DNA of 64,000 nt from Amia ocellicauda (GCF_036373705.1 NC_089867.1:16480001-16544000); one strand, 5' to 3'. Positions 23,441 to 35,062 are shown, numbered from the stretch's first letter. The notes: generated by a model not told the origin, from the sequence alone. Translations and numbers: made by a program.

Positions 23441-23930
23441 AACCGTGATTATAATTATTGTTATTTTTACTTTTCTTGTTTCTCTGCCTTCCCTCTCTCC
23501 CTTGTACTCGCAAACGTTGTTTTGGTTTTTTTTTTGGCATCACAACTGAAACTACGGACGAGATCGGCTCACAGAGACTGACACGAACACGACGTCTGGG
23601 ATTTTACAGTAAGCTGAGCCAACTCCTCACTCAGACTGCAGATAAACCACACTCTCCCTCTGTCCCTTAGTCTGTACATCCGGTCACACGTTGTAAATAG
23701 TAACTCGGACTTCTGTGTTAATTTTTTCTTTTTTTTGTTTGTTTTTCAGGGTCATTGATTTGTAAAGTACAAAAACACAAACAGAAAATAACAAAACCGG
23801 TTGAACCATGTTAACAGTTTTTGTGGTGTAAATATTTGTACAGCGTCCAGGCTGACAGTTCTTTCATGGTGATGTTGAAGGCACTTATAATTTTGATACA
23901 CAGAAATAAAAACAAAATACCAAAAAAATA
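22136..23930 (+). other. spen: spen 3' UTR
   Basis: Sequence after the TGA has no further splice signals that I would use. It contains an imperfect CTG/CTA triplet run at about 22705-22825, T runs at 23118-23131 and about 23409-23438, and AT-rich sequence before the poly(A) signal. The open frame at 22386-22970 is a low-complexity chance ORF. Confidence 0.7.
23905..23910 (+). terminator. spen: Poly(A) signal of spen
   Basis: AATAAA, 1.77 kb after the stop, followed by A-rich sequence. A second signal-like AATAAA lies within the following 30 bases. Transcription should end here. Confidence 0.7.
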
Positions 23931-24070
23931 AAAAAAATAAAAATAACATTAATGAATCTTAAACTGGTGGTCGTTTGGAGGAGTTTTATTTCATGTGTTT
24001 GATTTAGGTTTATCACAACTGGTCACCCGCAATATTGACAGCACCCCCCAATTCTGAAATGAAACCTGTG

Positions 24071-24815
24071 TACACCAAAGAAAAATGTAAACGCAACATA
24101 AAACAATTTCAAAGACTTTGATTTCCTTATACGAAGTGTAACTCGGTAGTCAATTGAAATAAACGTATTAGGCCATAATCTATGGATTTCACATGACTGG
24201 GAATACAGATGTGCAGGGGCATGGATCAGAAAACCAGTCAGTATCTGGAGTGACCACTGTTTGCCCCGTGCAGCACGACCACATCTCCTTCACATAGAGT
24301 CGATTGTGGCTGTGGAATATTGTCCCACTCCTCTTCAATGGCTGTGTGAAGTTGCTGGATATTGGCGGGAACTGGAACACGCGTGTTGCTGGCGTGGTTA
24401 CACATGGTCTGCGGTTGTGAGATCGGTTGGACGTACTGCCAAATTCTCAAAACGACGGAGGCAGCTTATGGCCGAGAACTTAACATTCGATTATCTGGCA
24501 AACGGCTCTGGTGGACATTCCTTCAGTCGGCAGCCAATCACATGCTTCCTCAAAACCGGAGACATCTGTGGCGTTGTGTTGTGTGACAAAACTGCACATT
24601 TTAGAGTGGCCTTCTATTGTCCCCAGCACAAGGTGCACCCGTGTAATGATCATGCTCTTTAATCAGCTTCTTCATATGCCATGGATGGATTATCTTGGCA
24701 AAGGAGAAATGGTCACTAACTAACTTTTTGTGTGTATGAAATATTTCTGGGATCTTTCATTTCAGCTCATGAAACATGGGACCAACACTTTAGATGTTTA
24801 TTTTTGTTCAGTATA
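24071..24815 (-). mobile_element. Internally deleted Tc1/mariner-like element
   Basis: The right end reads TTTTTGTTCAGTATA and the left end TACACCAAAGAAAAATG, divergent inverted ends followed by conserved subterminal sequence (AACGCAAC, and CATGGGACCAACACTTTAGA near the other end). A minus-strand fragment joins a piece with PRVTT-like helix-turn-helix character to PANIQQLHTAIEEEWDNIPQ, the C-terminal end of Tc1 transposases. The middle of the gene, including most of the catalytic region, is missing. It is a non-autonomous, decayed copy. Confidence 0.8.
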
Positions 24816-24890
24816 CGTGTGTGTGTAATCTAAATATACACATACCCACACTCACTCACTCATAGCTGTAGGGGTTAGAATGCACAACCT

Positions 24891-25292
24891 TTATTTAAAA
24901 CGGTGGTTCACCGAGTACTTGGACAAATTTTGAACTCCAGTAAAGTTGTATGTCAGTTCATCAGCCAGAATCTGTAGTTCTCTGTGGGGCGGAATAAACG
25001 CTTCAGCGCCCTGCAAACCGACTATAGATATGAAGATATGAACTGACTGCGACCGGCAGAATAACATGGTTTCAAATGAAGCAGGGTCCTGTGCCACATC
25101 TGCGCTGAACAGTTTGAGGAGTCGGTAATGCTGTGAATGTTCTAGTGAGTGCAGCGAGGTCTGTAAAGGCACCCCCTTGGTGGGCAAAGAACGCTGTGGC
25201 AGTTTGTGTACAAAGATGCTCTGTAACCCTAACCATACGATCGATGCGTCGCATGTTGAGAGCTGTTTATATTGATTCAAACGGTACCACAC
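24891..25292 (-). CDS. Unrecognised 133-aa open frame ending at an AATAAA
   Basis: A minus-strand frame with no family I know. Its stop TAA is part of TTTTAAATAAAGG, so stop codon and poly(A) signal (complement of 24890-24895) overlap. No cysteine pattern, membrane segment or catalytic motif stands out. A neighbouring frame is also open for 60 codons (25072-25254). It could be a decayed retrocopy or transposon fragment, or chance. Confidence 0.15.
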   Translation of the reverse strand: MWYRLNQYKQLSTCDASIVWLGLQSIFVHKLPQRSLPTKGVPLQTSLHSLEHSQHYRLLKLFSADVAQDPASFETMLFCRSQSVHIFISIVGLQGAEAFIPPHRELQILADELTYNFTGVQNLSKYSVNHRFK

Positions 25293-25299
25293 AAAAACA

Positions 25300-27016
25300 C
25301 AACATGCAACGACACGGGGCAGGGCAGCTCAAGATCTCGCTGACATGTTCTTTAAATAATTTAGAATACATTTAGGAAAATTAATTGGAATTGCTTGTGT
25401 TTCACAAAGGGTGTATGAATAGATTAGGCTTTACACCATGGTTTGTAACTGATCAGAAATCCTTTATGAGGTCAGGGCTCCTCTTGAGCTGCAGATCACA
25501 AAACGGCACACACTGTAAATGGCTCCCCAGACCTGGGTAATACACTGATCAGCACCACTGATGATTTGGAGAAATACTCCTGATACTCAGAGACAAGGTG
25601 ACTGTGCTGAAGCTCAGGGTAGTGTCTAAGTTGTCATGTGTTATAAACAGGACCACATAAACAGTACACACTTGGGATTAGGAGGGTCTTACAATGACCC
25701 TAATACTCTCTCTGAACCCTGACCCTGAAATGTGTGTGGGTGAGCTGCCTCGAGTATCAGTCTGACCTCCGCAGAGCTGTTCCTGCCTGGCACTACACCC
25801 TACAAGTGCTGTTTGATGGGGTAGTTATTCCCATTTTTTTGTTTTCAATATCTGTATTTTAGTAGTCATTATTTCTTAAGGAGGCAGGTGAGGCTCAGAC
25901 TCCACTACTGCCAGTAGAGGGGACACTGCTACTATATATATTCTATATTCATATACACATACCCTACAACACACTCACACACTCTCTCTATATATGTTCC
26001 AACAGACAGTGAAGTGACACTTAATGGAATGTGTTTTTAAATCATTATATATGTATATCACTAAGTTATATCGTGTATAGAATTTGCAAAACAATTGATA
26101 CTTATAAGTACAATTTATCACAAATGTTGAGGTTCTGGACTGCTAATGATTTAATGACTTTAAAATATAAATAAAAAAAATCACACTGAAATGATCACTC
26201 CTGTGTACCGCAGTCCCAAGATGCTGCAACACACCTCACAGAAAACACATTCATGAAACTAAACGGAAATGCCTTTATCTAATGACAAGTGTGTAGGTGC
26301 ATACAGAGACCAGGAACATTGTCATTTTTAATTTCTTGATTTTTAGGTCTTTAAAGATTGTTTGCTCCTTGTTTTGTTACTTTTGGAAAAGAGTCCAGCG
26401 ACCCAGCAGTGCAGTGTGACAAGACACAGCTCCATCAGTGACACACACAGGGGTCAGGGCCCAAACTGCGCTCCTCCGGGGCCCGCGGGGCTTCCAGTTC
26501 CAGCTGCGTGTCTCTCTCTCCATTACCTGATTAATGCGGCACTTCATCAGATGTACAGAACCCTGTTTGAAAGGGCCCTCACTGCTGACTGCTCCCCACA
26601 GTCCCGTGAGTACACAGTGTCCCCACCCTCTGAAGGGGAGTCACCCCTGCTGGGAATTCCTGTCCTGCAGAAACCAGTCAGTGGCGCAGCGCAGTGTGGG
26701 AGTGCAGGGGGCCTCCAGGGTCCTCCTCTCTCCTCGCTGCATGCTGTCCGTCTCGGCGCCGCAGCCGTGGACCTCCCCTGCTCCTCTGCCTGTCACTGCA
26801 GGAGCTTTTGCTGTGACAACCATGAAGTAAAATATATTTCAACTGGCGGAAAGCAAAGCCTTACCTGTCGTTCGTCTGAGATGTGGAAACGATTGCGAGA
26901 GCAGCGTGTGAGTGTGTGTCTGTGGTTCGGTCTCAGTGTGCTGGTGTTGCTGTGTGGAGGCGTTCAGAGGGGGTGAGTTGCAGGGCACTCTGGGAAGAGG
27001 AGAGCAGGTTCTCAGA
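25300..27016. other. Intergenic DNA between spen and zbtb17
   Basis: 25.3-26.35 kb is AT-rich with no exon-like sequence. 26.4-27.0 kb is GC-richer and lies just downstream of the zbtb17 poly(A) candidate. A 204-codon plus-strand frame at 26362-26976 has no recognisable domain. No convincing gene. Confidence 0.5.
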
Positions 27017-27022
27017 TTTATT
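27017..27022 (-). terminator. zbtb17: Candidate poly(A) signal of zbtb17
   Basis: AATAAA on the minus strand, about 130 bases after the stop at 27151-27153. It would give a short 3' UTR. Confidence 0.5.
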
Positions 27023-27150
27023 GCTCTTCCCGTTTGCTTGTTCGCTCTGCTGTCACCGCCCCCTTACCCGGCCTCCCCCTGACCCCACCTGGCCAAGCAC
27101 CCTGTGAAAGCCTGCCCGAATGCACCTCTCCAACAGCAGCTCTCCCATCT

Positions 27151-30039
27151 CTACTCCGCTTGGCTGTTGCACTCCATCTCCACTGTCTGGGTCTGTGGTT
27201 CTGGCTCGGGCTGTGTGTCCATTTCCTGGCCCTCTCCCAGTTCTGCTGCCTCCGCCGCTTCCACCATCGCCGACATGCTCGGTGGTGGCGTCTCTGCTCC
27301 GGCTTCCTCCGCGGCCGCCGCGGTGTCGGGGGGGTGTGTGGGGGCGTCTCGTGGGCGGAACAGCAGCTCCCCCGTGTGGACGATGTGCTCGGCGCCGGTC
27401 CAGGCTGCCGCCGCACCGCTGTACTGCTGGTAGAAGTCCGAGTCGGCCTGGAACATGACGAGCGCCTGGGCCGTGTGGAGGCGCACGTGCTGCGCCAGGG
27501 AGCTGGCGTCCACGAACTTCTCACCACAGGAGTCGCACGCGTACAGGATCTGAGTGTGGGGGTCTGAAAGGGAGACACAGAAATTAGAGAGAGAAAAACA
27601 GAGCACAAGAGTGTGAGGGGGACACAGAGACAGAGCTGAAGACACACAGAGATATTACTGAGGTTCTCAATGTCTCAGTGGAGTCTCACCTGCCTCCTGC
27701 ACCTTCTCCACCGCCTTGGTGATCTCAGCTTTCAGAGCTTCGGTCTCGTCTGCAGACACGGAGGCAGTCACCGGGACCACTGAGGGTGAGAGGGAGAGGA
27801 GAGAGAAGAGAGGGGTATACGGGGCAGAGAGAGAGAGATAGAAGTCAAATAGAGCACAGTGAGCCCAGACATTAAAAAATAATAGTCTTTAAAAGCCCAT
27901 TATTCTATATAGCGCCTTTTCCCCGCTCTCTGTGCTAGGAAGGTACTCGTGTCGCGTCTGACCTGTGAGCTGGGTCACGGCGCTGGCTGCCAGGGCCTCG
28001 GTCGCCAGCGTGACAATCTCATCAGTCGTCACAGTCACTATGTTGACCTCGCTGTCGTCCAGCTCCTGGGGGGTGCCGGAGGAGTCCAGCCTCCTCATTC
28101 CGGCCTTGCCCTGGTGGACAGTCTTGACATGGGAGCGTAGGTTGTCCACACGGTTGAAGCCACGGCCACACTTGTCACACAGGAAAGGCTTCTCTCCTGG
28201 GGGGTTAGGGGCAGAGAGTCAGGGACAGTGAGGGCCAGCAAGGGCTAAGCATTGCCTGCTCCCAGTCCCACGATATTGTTCAACAGTTGATTATGAGTGT
28301 GGGTGTGTGGAAGCATGTTCGCATGTCACTGGCGTGTCATACCTGTGTGGATGATGACGTGTTTGGACAGGTCCCCCACATTGACGAAGGCCTTGTTACA
28401 CACGTGACACTTGTGTGGCCGGATGTTGTCATGATGGCGGATATGGTTGGCCAGCTGGCTAGACTGGACGAACCTGCGGGGTGAGAGGACAGATGCACAG
28501 ATAGAGACAGCAGGTCAGAAGACATAATCCTTTGAGTGCTTTTATACCCCCCTGCCCCCTCTATATTCCATCCCTGTTTGAACTGCCCCCCCACCCTACC
28601 TCTTGCCGCAGCGGTCGCACACGTATGGCTTCTCTCCGGTGTGCTGGCGCACGTGAGCGATCAGGGAGCTGGCCTGGGTAAAGCCCTTCCCACAGATCAG
28701 ACACAGGCACGGCTTCTCACCTGCAACACAGCACCGGCAGCTCAGCACAGGCAAGTGTGTATGTGGGCGGTGTTGCCATGTGGACAGGTGAGTGTGTGTG
28801 TAGACAGTGTACCTGTGTGGATGCGGACGTGCCGCTGCAGAGCCCCGGGGTCCGCAAAGGCTCTCTGGCAGTGCATACAGACATACGGCTTCTCCCCGGA
28901 GTGCACACGCAGGTGTCTCTTCAGATTCCCTGTGTGGGACAGAGAGAGTGAGGGCAATGGTGTAGGAGAGTGAATGAGAGTGAGATGGCGGGAGAGAGGG
29001 AGACAGGCGTCGGACAGGCGTACCTGAGGTGGTGAACTGTTTCCCACACTCCTTGCACTTCAGGGGCCCGTCTGTGATGTGGATCTTCAGATGAGCCTTT
29101 AGGTTCCCCACCTGAGAGCAGCAGCAGAGAGACACAGGGCAGTGTTCAGCAGGGCAGTGGACATAGGCAGCAATGGAATATGAGAACGGAAGGACAGAAG
29201 AACAGCGGAAGCACAGAACACATGAAGACCTCACCTGGTTGAACCTCTTGTCGCAGTGCGGGCAGCGGTGGCCCTTGTCGGTGTCGTGCGTCTCCAGGTG
29301 CCTCATCTTGGCGGTGGGGTCGGAGAAGGCACGAGTGCAGTAGTCGCAGGAGTAGGGCTTCTCTCCGCTGTGCACCAGCTGGTGGCGCTTCAGGTTGCCC
29401 GAGGTGGTGAAGAGCTTGCCGCACTCGTCGCAGCTGTAGCGGGCCTCACCTGTGTGCCGCTTGCGGTGCAGGTTCAGCAGGCTTACCAGCCGGTAGCTCT
29501 TCCCACAGGCCAGGCAGCTGTACGGCTTCACCGGGCTGAGAGGGGAGAGGATAAATGTAATTGTAAAAATGTATTGAGAGAAAGAAAGAGAATGTGGGCC
29601 AGAGTAGCAGTAGTACTAGTAGTAGCAGTTACAAGTAACAGTACCACCAGCAGTGGACGTAGCGAATTGAGTAGACTGTGTCAGTAGAAGTAGCAGCAGA
29701 GGGAGAGAAGACCAAGAAAGAGAGAGAGATGGAGACAAAACAGACACTGAGAAAGACAGACAGGGATGGAGAGAGACCAGAGGGAGAAGAGATCAAGGCT
29801 GGAGAGGAGTGAGGAAGGAAGGAACAATGGGAGCAAAGCAGGGAGGGAGCAAGGGAGTGACTGAGTGATGGAGGGAGGGAGGGAGGGAGAGGGCACCTGT
29901 GCGTCTTCTCGTGAGCCTTGCAGGCGGCCGGGTCGGAGAAGGCCTTGTGACAGTCCCGGCAGGAGAACGGCTTCTCGCCCGTGTGGATCCGGATGTGACG
30001 CTTGAAGTTCCCTGTGTGTGTAAACTCCTTCCCACAGTC
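27151..30039 (-). other. zbtb17: zbtb17 zinc-finger exons (13 C2H2 fingers)
   Basis: Fingers 1-2 are in 30039-29897 ([36 protein letters not shown]). Fingers 3-6 begin in 29535-29235, and finger 6 ([18 protein letters not shown]) is split with 29111-29024. Fingers 7-12 follow to 27963, with finger 11 [18 protein letters not shown]. Finger 13 is in the last exon after a non-finger spacer. TGEKP-type linkers join most fingers. Every C2H2 set appears intact. Confidence 0.95.
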
Positions 30040-33000
30040 CTACAGCACGGGCACACGGGCACACAGAAGAAACAAAACAGAAATGGTCACTTTCAATGCC
30101 CCCCTCACTACCTTTTCCCCGCCCCCTTTCTGTCCCCCTCCCGCTCACCTCGCACTTGTGAGTCACGGAGCCGTATGCTCTAGATTCGCTGCGATCTCCC
30201 AGGGCTCCTGAGCGCAGCTGCCTGCCATCAGAGCTGCTGCTGTCCTCCTCCGCCCCTTCGTCCTCCCCTGCTCCATCCACTTCCACTTCCCCTTCCTCAT
30301 CCTCTTCCTCCTCTTCTTCCTCCTCCTGCTCCTCCTCCTCCTCCTGTGCCTCCCCATCATCCTCCCCTTCCTGCTCCTTCGACAGGCCCGCGTCAGCTGA
30401 GTCAGAATCTGAGACACAGACACAGAGATGCACAGACAGACAGAAGAGAAGAGAAGTGAGGTTAATTTCATTTACTGGTCTTAACTTTTCTGTTGAGATA
30501 CACACCATCTCTCTCCTTACCTCTAGTCAGTCCCCTCTCTCCCCCCACTCTCTTCCTCTCTCTCCCCCCTTCTTACCTCTCTCCTGACCCATCTTTCTTA
30601 CTTCGCACTACCTCCCCATTTCATCCACCTCTTGCCTCTCTCCCTCCCTCCCCTCGTCTCTCTCCCTCTCTCTCTCTTACCTTTCTCTCTCTGGGCTCGT
30701 TGAGTGTTTCTCTTCGTTCTGCTCCGGCGAGTTGTCATGTGTGTCTGGCGCCCTCCTGTGGCACCAACCGGGACTTCTGCAAACGACCATCAAGAGTGCA
30801 GACGATCACTGACTGACACTGATGCACTGACGCTCAATTAGTCAGGCACATTCACACACAGTCTCACACTCTCAGAGTCAAACACACACTCACACTCTCA
30901 GACCTGGCCTGTAGTCTGCGTCGGAGGGGTCATCCTGGAACACCGGCTCTCTGCCCTCCTCCTCCTCCTCCGCGCCCCTGCCTCCTGCCTCCTCTTCCTC
31001 CTCCACCAGTGCCGCCTGCTGCTCATCCTCCCCTGCCTCCTGCTTCAGCCTCTCCATCCCTGGGAGCTGCGTTGTCACGGCGATTCCTTCATGGGGGGCG
31101 GTGGGGGGTTGTGTGGAGACAGGCTCAGGCTCAGGCTCAGAGATGGTGGGTTCCAGGAGGGGTGCGCCCTCCGCCTCAGTGGGGGGGTGCGAGTCGGGGA
31201 CAGTGCCCAGGCTGGTCTGTGCCGTGTCTGCTTGCGTCTCGGTGTCCAGCCCCCCCAGCACCACTATCTGCTCCTCTTCCTGGGTGGGGGCCTCAGGGGG
31301 GGGCGTGATGGCCATAGTCTTCTCTTCCCCCCCACCCTCACCCTGCGTGGCCTCCCCCGCCTCGATGACCTCTGACCTCTCCTTCCCCAGCTCCTCTGTC
31401 TTCTCAGAGTCTGCAGAGGTCAAGGCAAACTATTATTAATATTATCACTACTGTTAGTACTACTATTTTAATATATGACTATTATTATAATGATGAGGCT
31501 AACTCCAGGGCCAGGGAAAGGGCCAGGGCCAGGGCAGGGCGAGGCTGGGGGCTGTAATAGGAGCTGCTCTGTGCTGTGATCACGCACCGATGGCGATGGC
31601 AACGGCGGCGGCGGCGGGGGGGGCGGTCAGGCTCCTGTAGGCCGTGCAGGCGCTGCTGATCTCCTGCATCTGCAGGAATCCGGCCACCGCCAGCACATCG
31701 TCCACGTTCTGAGGTGTCAGACTGAGCTTCGCAGTGTACATGAACTCCAGCACCTGCCCTAGGCCTGTGGGGGAGAGAGAGGTGACTACACATATTGCCA
31801 CTACGGCTACTATCTAAAAGTATTTCTCATTACCGCAATAATATTTCACAAGCACAAGAGTGGGACATTCATTTTTTCTTTTTCACTTTTTTGAACTGAT
31901 ATGATAAAAATATAGTAATGGACAAAATATAATTCTTTACTTTATTAATATATTTTATTTTCAATATTTTCTCATTACCGAAATATACCTCAAGAATGCA
32001 ATTGTAACATTTGGGATCATTCATGTTTAATTACTTACCTTACCAAATTTAGTTGAGTTCCTACAACAGCTTAACCCATAGTGTCGGTCTATATTATGCT
32101 AAGCTTAACTGAAGGTGCAGTTGAGGTAATAATAATTAAATTACTTTATATATCGGTAATGATAAGCAGGTTGCGGTAATGAGAGTAACTGAGTAGCCTA
32201 TGTAAAGAGCAAAAGTATTTGATTTCATGTTTCATGTTAATCAGATAACAGTGTAAAATGTATAGATATGGTGCAGCATCAATATCAAAGCATAAAACAC
32301 TAGAAATGTTTATTGAATTTAAGTTAATCAGGGCTGACTCCAGGCATAGGCTATACAGGCGACCTAGGTCACCTAGGCCGACATCCATCCAGGGGGTTGA
32401 GATTACAAAATATGACTTGATTTTATGCCTAATATTGCCTACTTTTGAATTAATATAAACATGATAATTGATGTAGTTGTATCTGAAGACCCCCAGACCC
32501 TCCTCAGTACCATTTACTCTCATAATAAATCACATTCCACGGCTTTACTTAAAGCTGGTATTTGGGGTTGCCAATCCAAAATCTTGACTAGGGAACCATT
32601 AATGTCAGCCCTGAAATTAATAGGACTATTATAATAACCAAAAAAGAAACATAAAAGACAATTGTGTAGGAAAGTGAAAAAACTGTATTCTGTGTTTCAT
32701 ATCAAAGGAAACATAATATCCATAGGTGATAATATGACTTCAAAAAACCTAGATAATTATATAAGTATTAAGTATTGGGGGTGGATGGCTCATGAGCAGT
32801 ACATTTTCAATTCAGTGCCCCTAGCGTTCAAATTAGAACATTTAATAGACAATCAAACTACGCCTTTTATTAATGGATTAGTGACCTCAACTCTTCTATT
32901 AGGTGGGTCAAAATCAGTAATTTGCAGTTAATCGAATGACTAATGTCTAAGAAGAAAAACAGTGACGTATTTATTGGGGAGGGGCATCAGGGCCATGAGG

Positions 33001-35062
33001 GAAAAAAAAAAAAAACTGTGATTCTTTAAGTCATGCCCAAGACTATCCCTGAGTTCCAAGGCCGGAGTGGCTAAACCATCTCCATTAACGTCTTTACCTC
33101 AATTTGAAAGTGAAAGTGAAAGTGAAAGTGAAACTGGAGCAGAATCTATGATTTTTATTTTTGCAGACTTTCCTCTGTAAAGCATCAGATTAAGACCCTG
33201 AGATTCACAAGTCAGGAATTTCAAATTGGAGGTAAGAAAATTGTTGATTTTCTTTGGTGTATATGAGGAAAACTTTCTTTTATTGAAATTGTTTGTTGAA
33301 AAAAATTAAAAACTAAAACTGAAGGGAGGGGGTAGCAGGATGGTAGTCTTCATTGGCAATGAAGTTAAATATTTTCCAGAAATCAAATAGTTTCTGATTT
33401 AAACTAGCTTCAGGTCTTCTATTATTCTATCAACAGGGGAGCAATCATCCAGTGGCTAAAACTACTCAAAACATATTTGCACCCCACTATGAAAGACAAA
33501 AGACTTGATGGGCTTGTGCACCTGTACATAAATAAGTATCTCAAACTAATTTATGCAGATGTTCTTGATGAATTTAGGCGTCACAACAGGAGACTTGAAT
33601 TCACCTACAAACTCCGACACGGAAACAGCATATTTCCAATGAAAACGCATATTTCTAGGAGGGGCAAAAATCGAAAATTTTGCATCCTCACCCATTTAAA
33701 ATAAATAAATACATGGTTTATCATTTCAAGGAACAGTACATATAGACCAAACATTTAGGGGGGGCTCGAGTCCCCTGCACCCCCCTCCCGATCCACCCCG
33801 GAGTATCATAACAATGTAACTGTTCATCTGTAATATTTTCTCACTACCGGTCAACCTGGGTAACCACATAATATATTAATTTAACAATATTATCCATTAA
33901 TATTACAGATAAAAAGACAAGTTCAACGTAAAATACTGAGAAATATGCTTTTCATCATTACCGCAAACTGAGGTTCTCATTACCGAAATCGTAACGGTAT
34001 CGTAAAATAGCGGTAATGAGAAAATACATTGCGGTGATGAGGAGGCCTAGTGAAAAATGCTACCAATAGGGGCAGCCTTTTTGACTCAGCAAAAAATAAT
34101 ACATCATCTTGTAGAGCTTTTTAAAGACTGTCATATTGATCAAAAATGTATAAAAAAAAATTATGATGATAACAATTTATCATCTATAGCGGTAATGAGA
34201 ATCTAGTGTCGGGAACAGGGGCTTTAGATACAAGAACAACATTTTTAGTGAATAAAAGTGAGGATACTAGCATACGTTTTGTCCATCTTTGACCTTCTCT
34301 TGTTGATGCATCATGGGAGAAGAAAACTGAATTGACAATATCTTTATGATTTTGACAGGGCAATGATCAAATATTGCGGTAATGAGAAATGAGTTGATGG
34401 ACACCATGTTTTTTTTCATGATATTATCCATATGATCATGTCTAGTTTTTTTTAAATAAATTATTTTGATAAACTCTAATTAAAAAAATGTCCAATAGTG
34501 TATTTTACTTGTAATACATTAGATGACCATCTTTTTGAATTGGGGACACATTGCGGTAATAAGAAATTAACTGGAAAATGCAGACAAAATCTTAAATAAT
34601 GTAATTATGCAAGACAGAATACATGTATATCTACTGCATTAAGGTTTTACCATTTAGATCCATTATTTGTTTTTATATTCAAATTATGCCCATGATTCAA
34701 GGTTGGTTTAATGAGAAACACCCTAATAATATCAGTTATGCCACAGCTACCCCTTCTACCACTACAGTGATAGAGTGGTGCCACTCCCAACACCACCCGT
34801 GCTACTACTGCCCAGCAATGTGGGGGTCTGTCCCCAGGTGTGAGGGGTGGGGCTCACCTGCAGCATTGCTGATGTCCAGGTGCACCACGTCCTTCTGCTC
34901 CAGGAAGAGCGTGCGGAAGTAGGTGCTGCAGGCCGCCAGCAGGGCCTTGTGTGCCTTGAAGTCCACGCCGTCCACCACGAAGGTGCAGTCGCACAGCACG
35001 CCCAGCTGTCGCTGCTGGTTCAGCTGCTCCAGCACCTTCCCACTGTGCCATGGGAAGTCCAT
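27151..35062 (-). CDS. zbtb17: ZBTB17 / Miz-1, BTB-POZ and 13 C2H2 zinc fingers
   Basis: A nuclear transcription factor that binds initiator elements of cell-cycle genes such as p15 and p21 and is turned into a repressor by MYC. Coding exons in transcript order: 35062-34858, 31764-31588, 31410-30904, 30776-30681, 30408-30149, 30039-29897, 29535-29235, 29111-29024, 28929-28813, 28720-28600, 28473-28343, 28196-27963, 27779-27690, 27563-27151. The lengths sum to 961 codons including the stop. The protein starts [20 protein letters not shown], the BTB dimerisation domain. A long acidic linker rich in Glu follows, then twelve linked fingers, a spacer conserved with human ([19 protein letters not shown]), and an isolated thirteenth finger [19 protein letters not shown]. 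Human is 803 aa; the extra length is mostly in the linker. It is divergent from its CpG-rich promoter region and tail to tail with spen. Confidence 0.96.
30681..30776 (-). other. zbtb17: Probable extra zbtb17 exon, basic patch (32 codons)
   Basis: A 96-bp segment bounded by TTTGCAG/ and AAAG/GTAAG on the minus strand, in phase 1-1 with its neighbours and without stops. It encodes a strongly basic stretch, [19 protein letters not shown], that resembles a nuclear localisation signal. I do not recall an equal in human ZBTB17, so it may be lineage specific or alternatively spliced. Skipping it keeps the frame. Confidence 0.6.
32329..32613. mobile_element. hAT-type MITE with 8-bp target duplication
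   Basis: A 285-bp element starting CAGGGCTGAC and ending GTCAGCCCTG (10-bp perfect terminal inverted repeats). It is flanked by AAGTTAAT (32321-32328) and AAATTAAT (32614-32621), an 8-bp target duplication with one mismatch, as for hAT transposons. It has no coding capacity. It sits inside the motif array, so it inserted later than, or into, that structure. Confidence 0.82.
33470..33704 (+). pseudogene. hAT transposase C-terminal fragment
   Basis: The open frame from 33477 encodes [20 protein letters not shown] followed by a segment like the C-terminal dimerisation (hATC) region of hAT transposases, in which a stretch like RLxxLxxLxI...DVxxVIDEF is usual. It lacks the upstream RNase H-like core. 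The following DNA (about 33755-33810) has the G/C-rich end type often seen in hAT copies. Confidence 0.5.
34858..35062 (-). other. zbtb17: zbtb17 first coding exon (BTB domain, first half)
   Basis: ATG is the complement of 35060-35062, six bases after an acceptor AG (complement of 35069-35070). The exon contains the BTB signature [20 protein letters not shown] and ends in [12 protein letters not shown] plus one base of the next Gly codon. The second half of the BTB domain ([14 protein letters not shown]) is 3.1 kb away in exon 31764-31588. Confidence 0.97.

Larger units (their letters stand above)
31824..34570. repeat. Array of dispersed GCGGTAATGAGAA-like motifs
   Basis: Copies read near 31824, 31971, 33838, 33953 and 33974 in minus orientation (CTCATTACCG or close variants), and near 32151, 32171, 34009, 34029, 34188, 34375 and 34551 in plus orientation (CGGTAATGAG or close variants). 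Spacing is irregular, from 20 bp to 1.7 kb. A 10-base motif should occur less than once in 3 kb by chance. Such dispersed subterminal repeats are typical of transposase-binding sites at the ends of DNA transposons. The family is unknown to me. Confidence 0.65.
31765..34857 (-). other. zbtb17: zbtb17 first coding intron, AT-rich and transposon-filled
   Basis: The 3.1-kb intron is much more AT-rich than its flanks. It carries an array of scattered GCGGTAATGAGAA-like motifs in both orientations (31824-34565), a hAT-type MITE (32329-32613), a hAT transposase fragment (about 33470-33704) and a short GAAAGT hexamer array (about 33107-33136). No zbtb17 exon was seen inside. The AT-rich block seems to be nested insertions. 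Confidence 0.7.

Noticed and set aside
26362..26976. 204-codon plus-strand frame between spen and zbtb17
   Set aside because: GC-rich region, no domain, no conserved start, and it lies beside the zbtb17 3' end; likely chance.
32146..32523. 125-codon minus-strand frame in zbtb17 intron 1
   Set aside because: Mostly AT-rich MITE sequence; no transposase motif.
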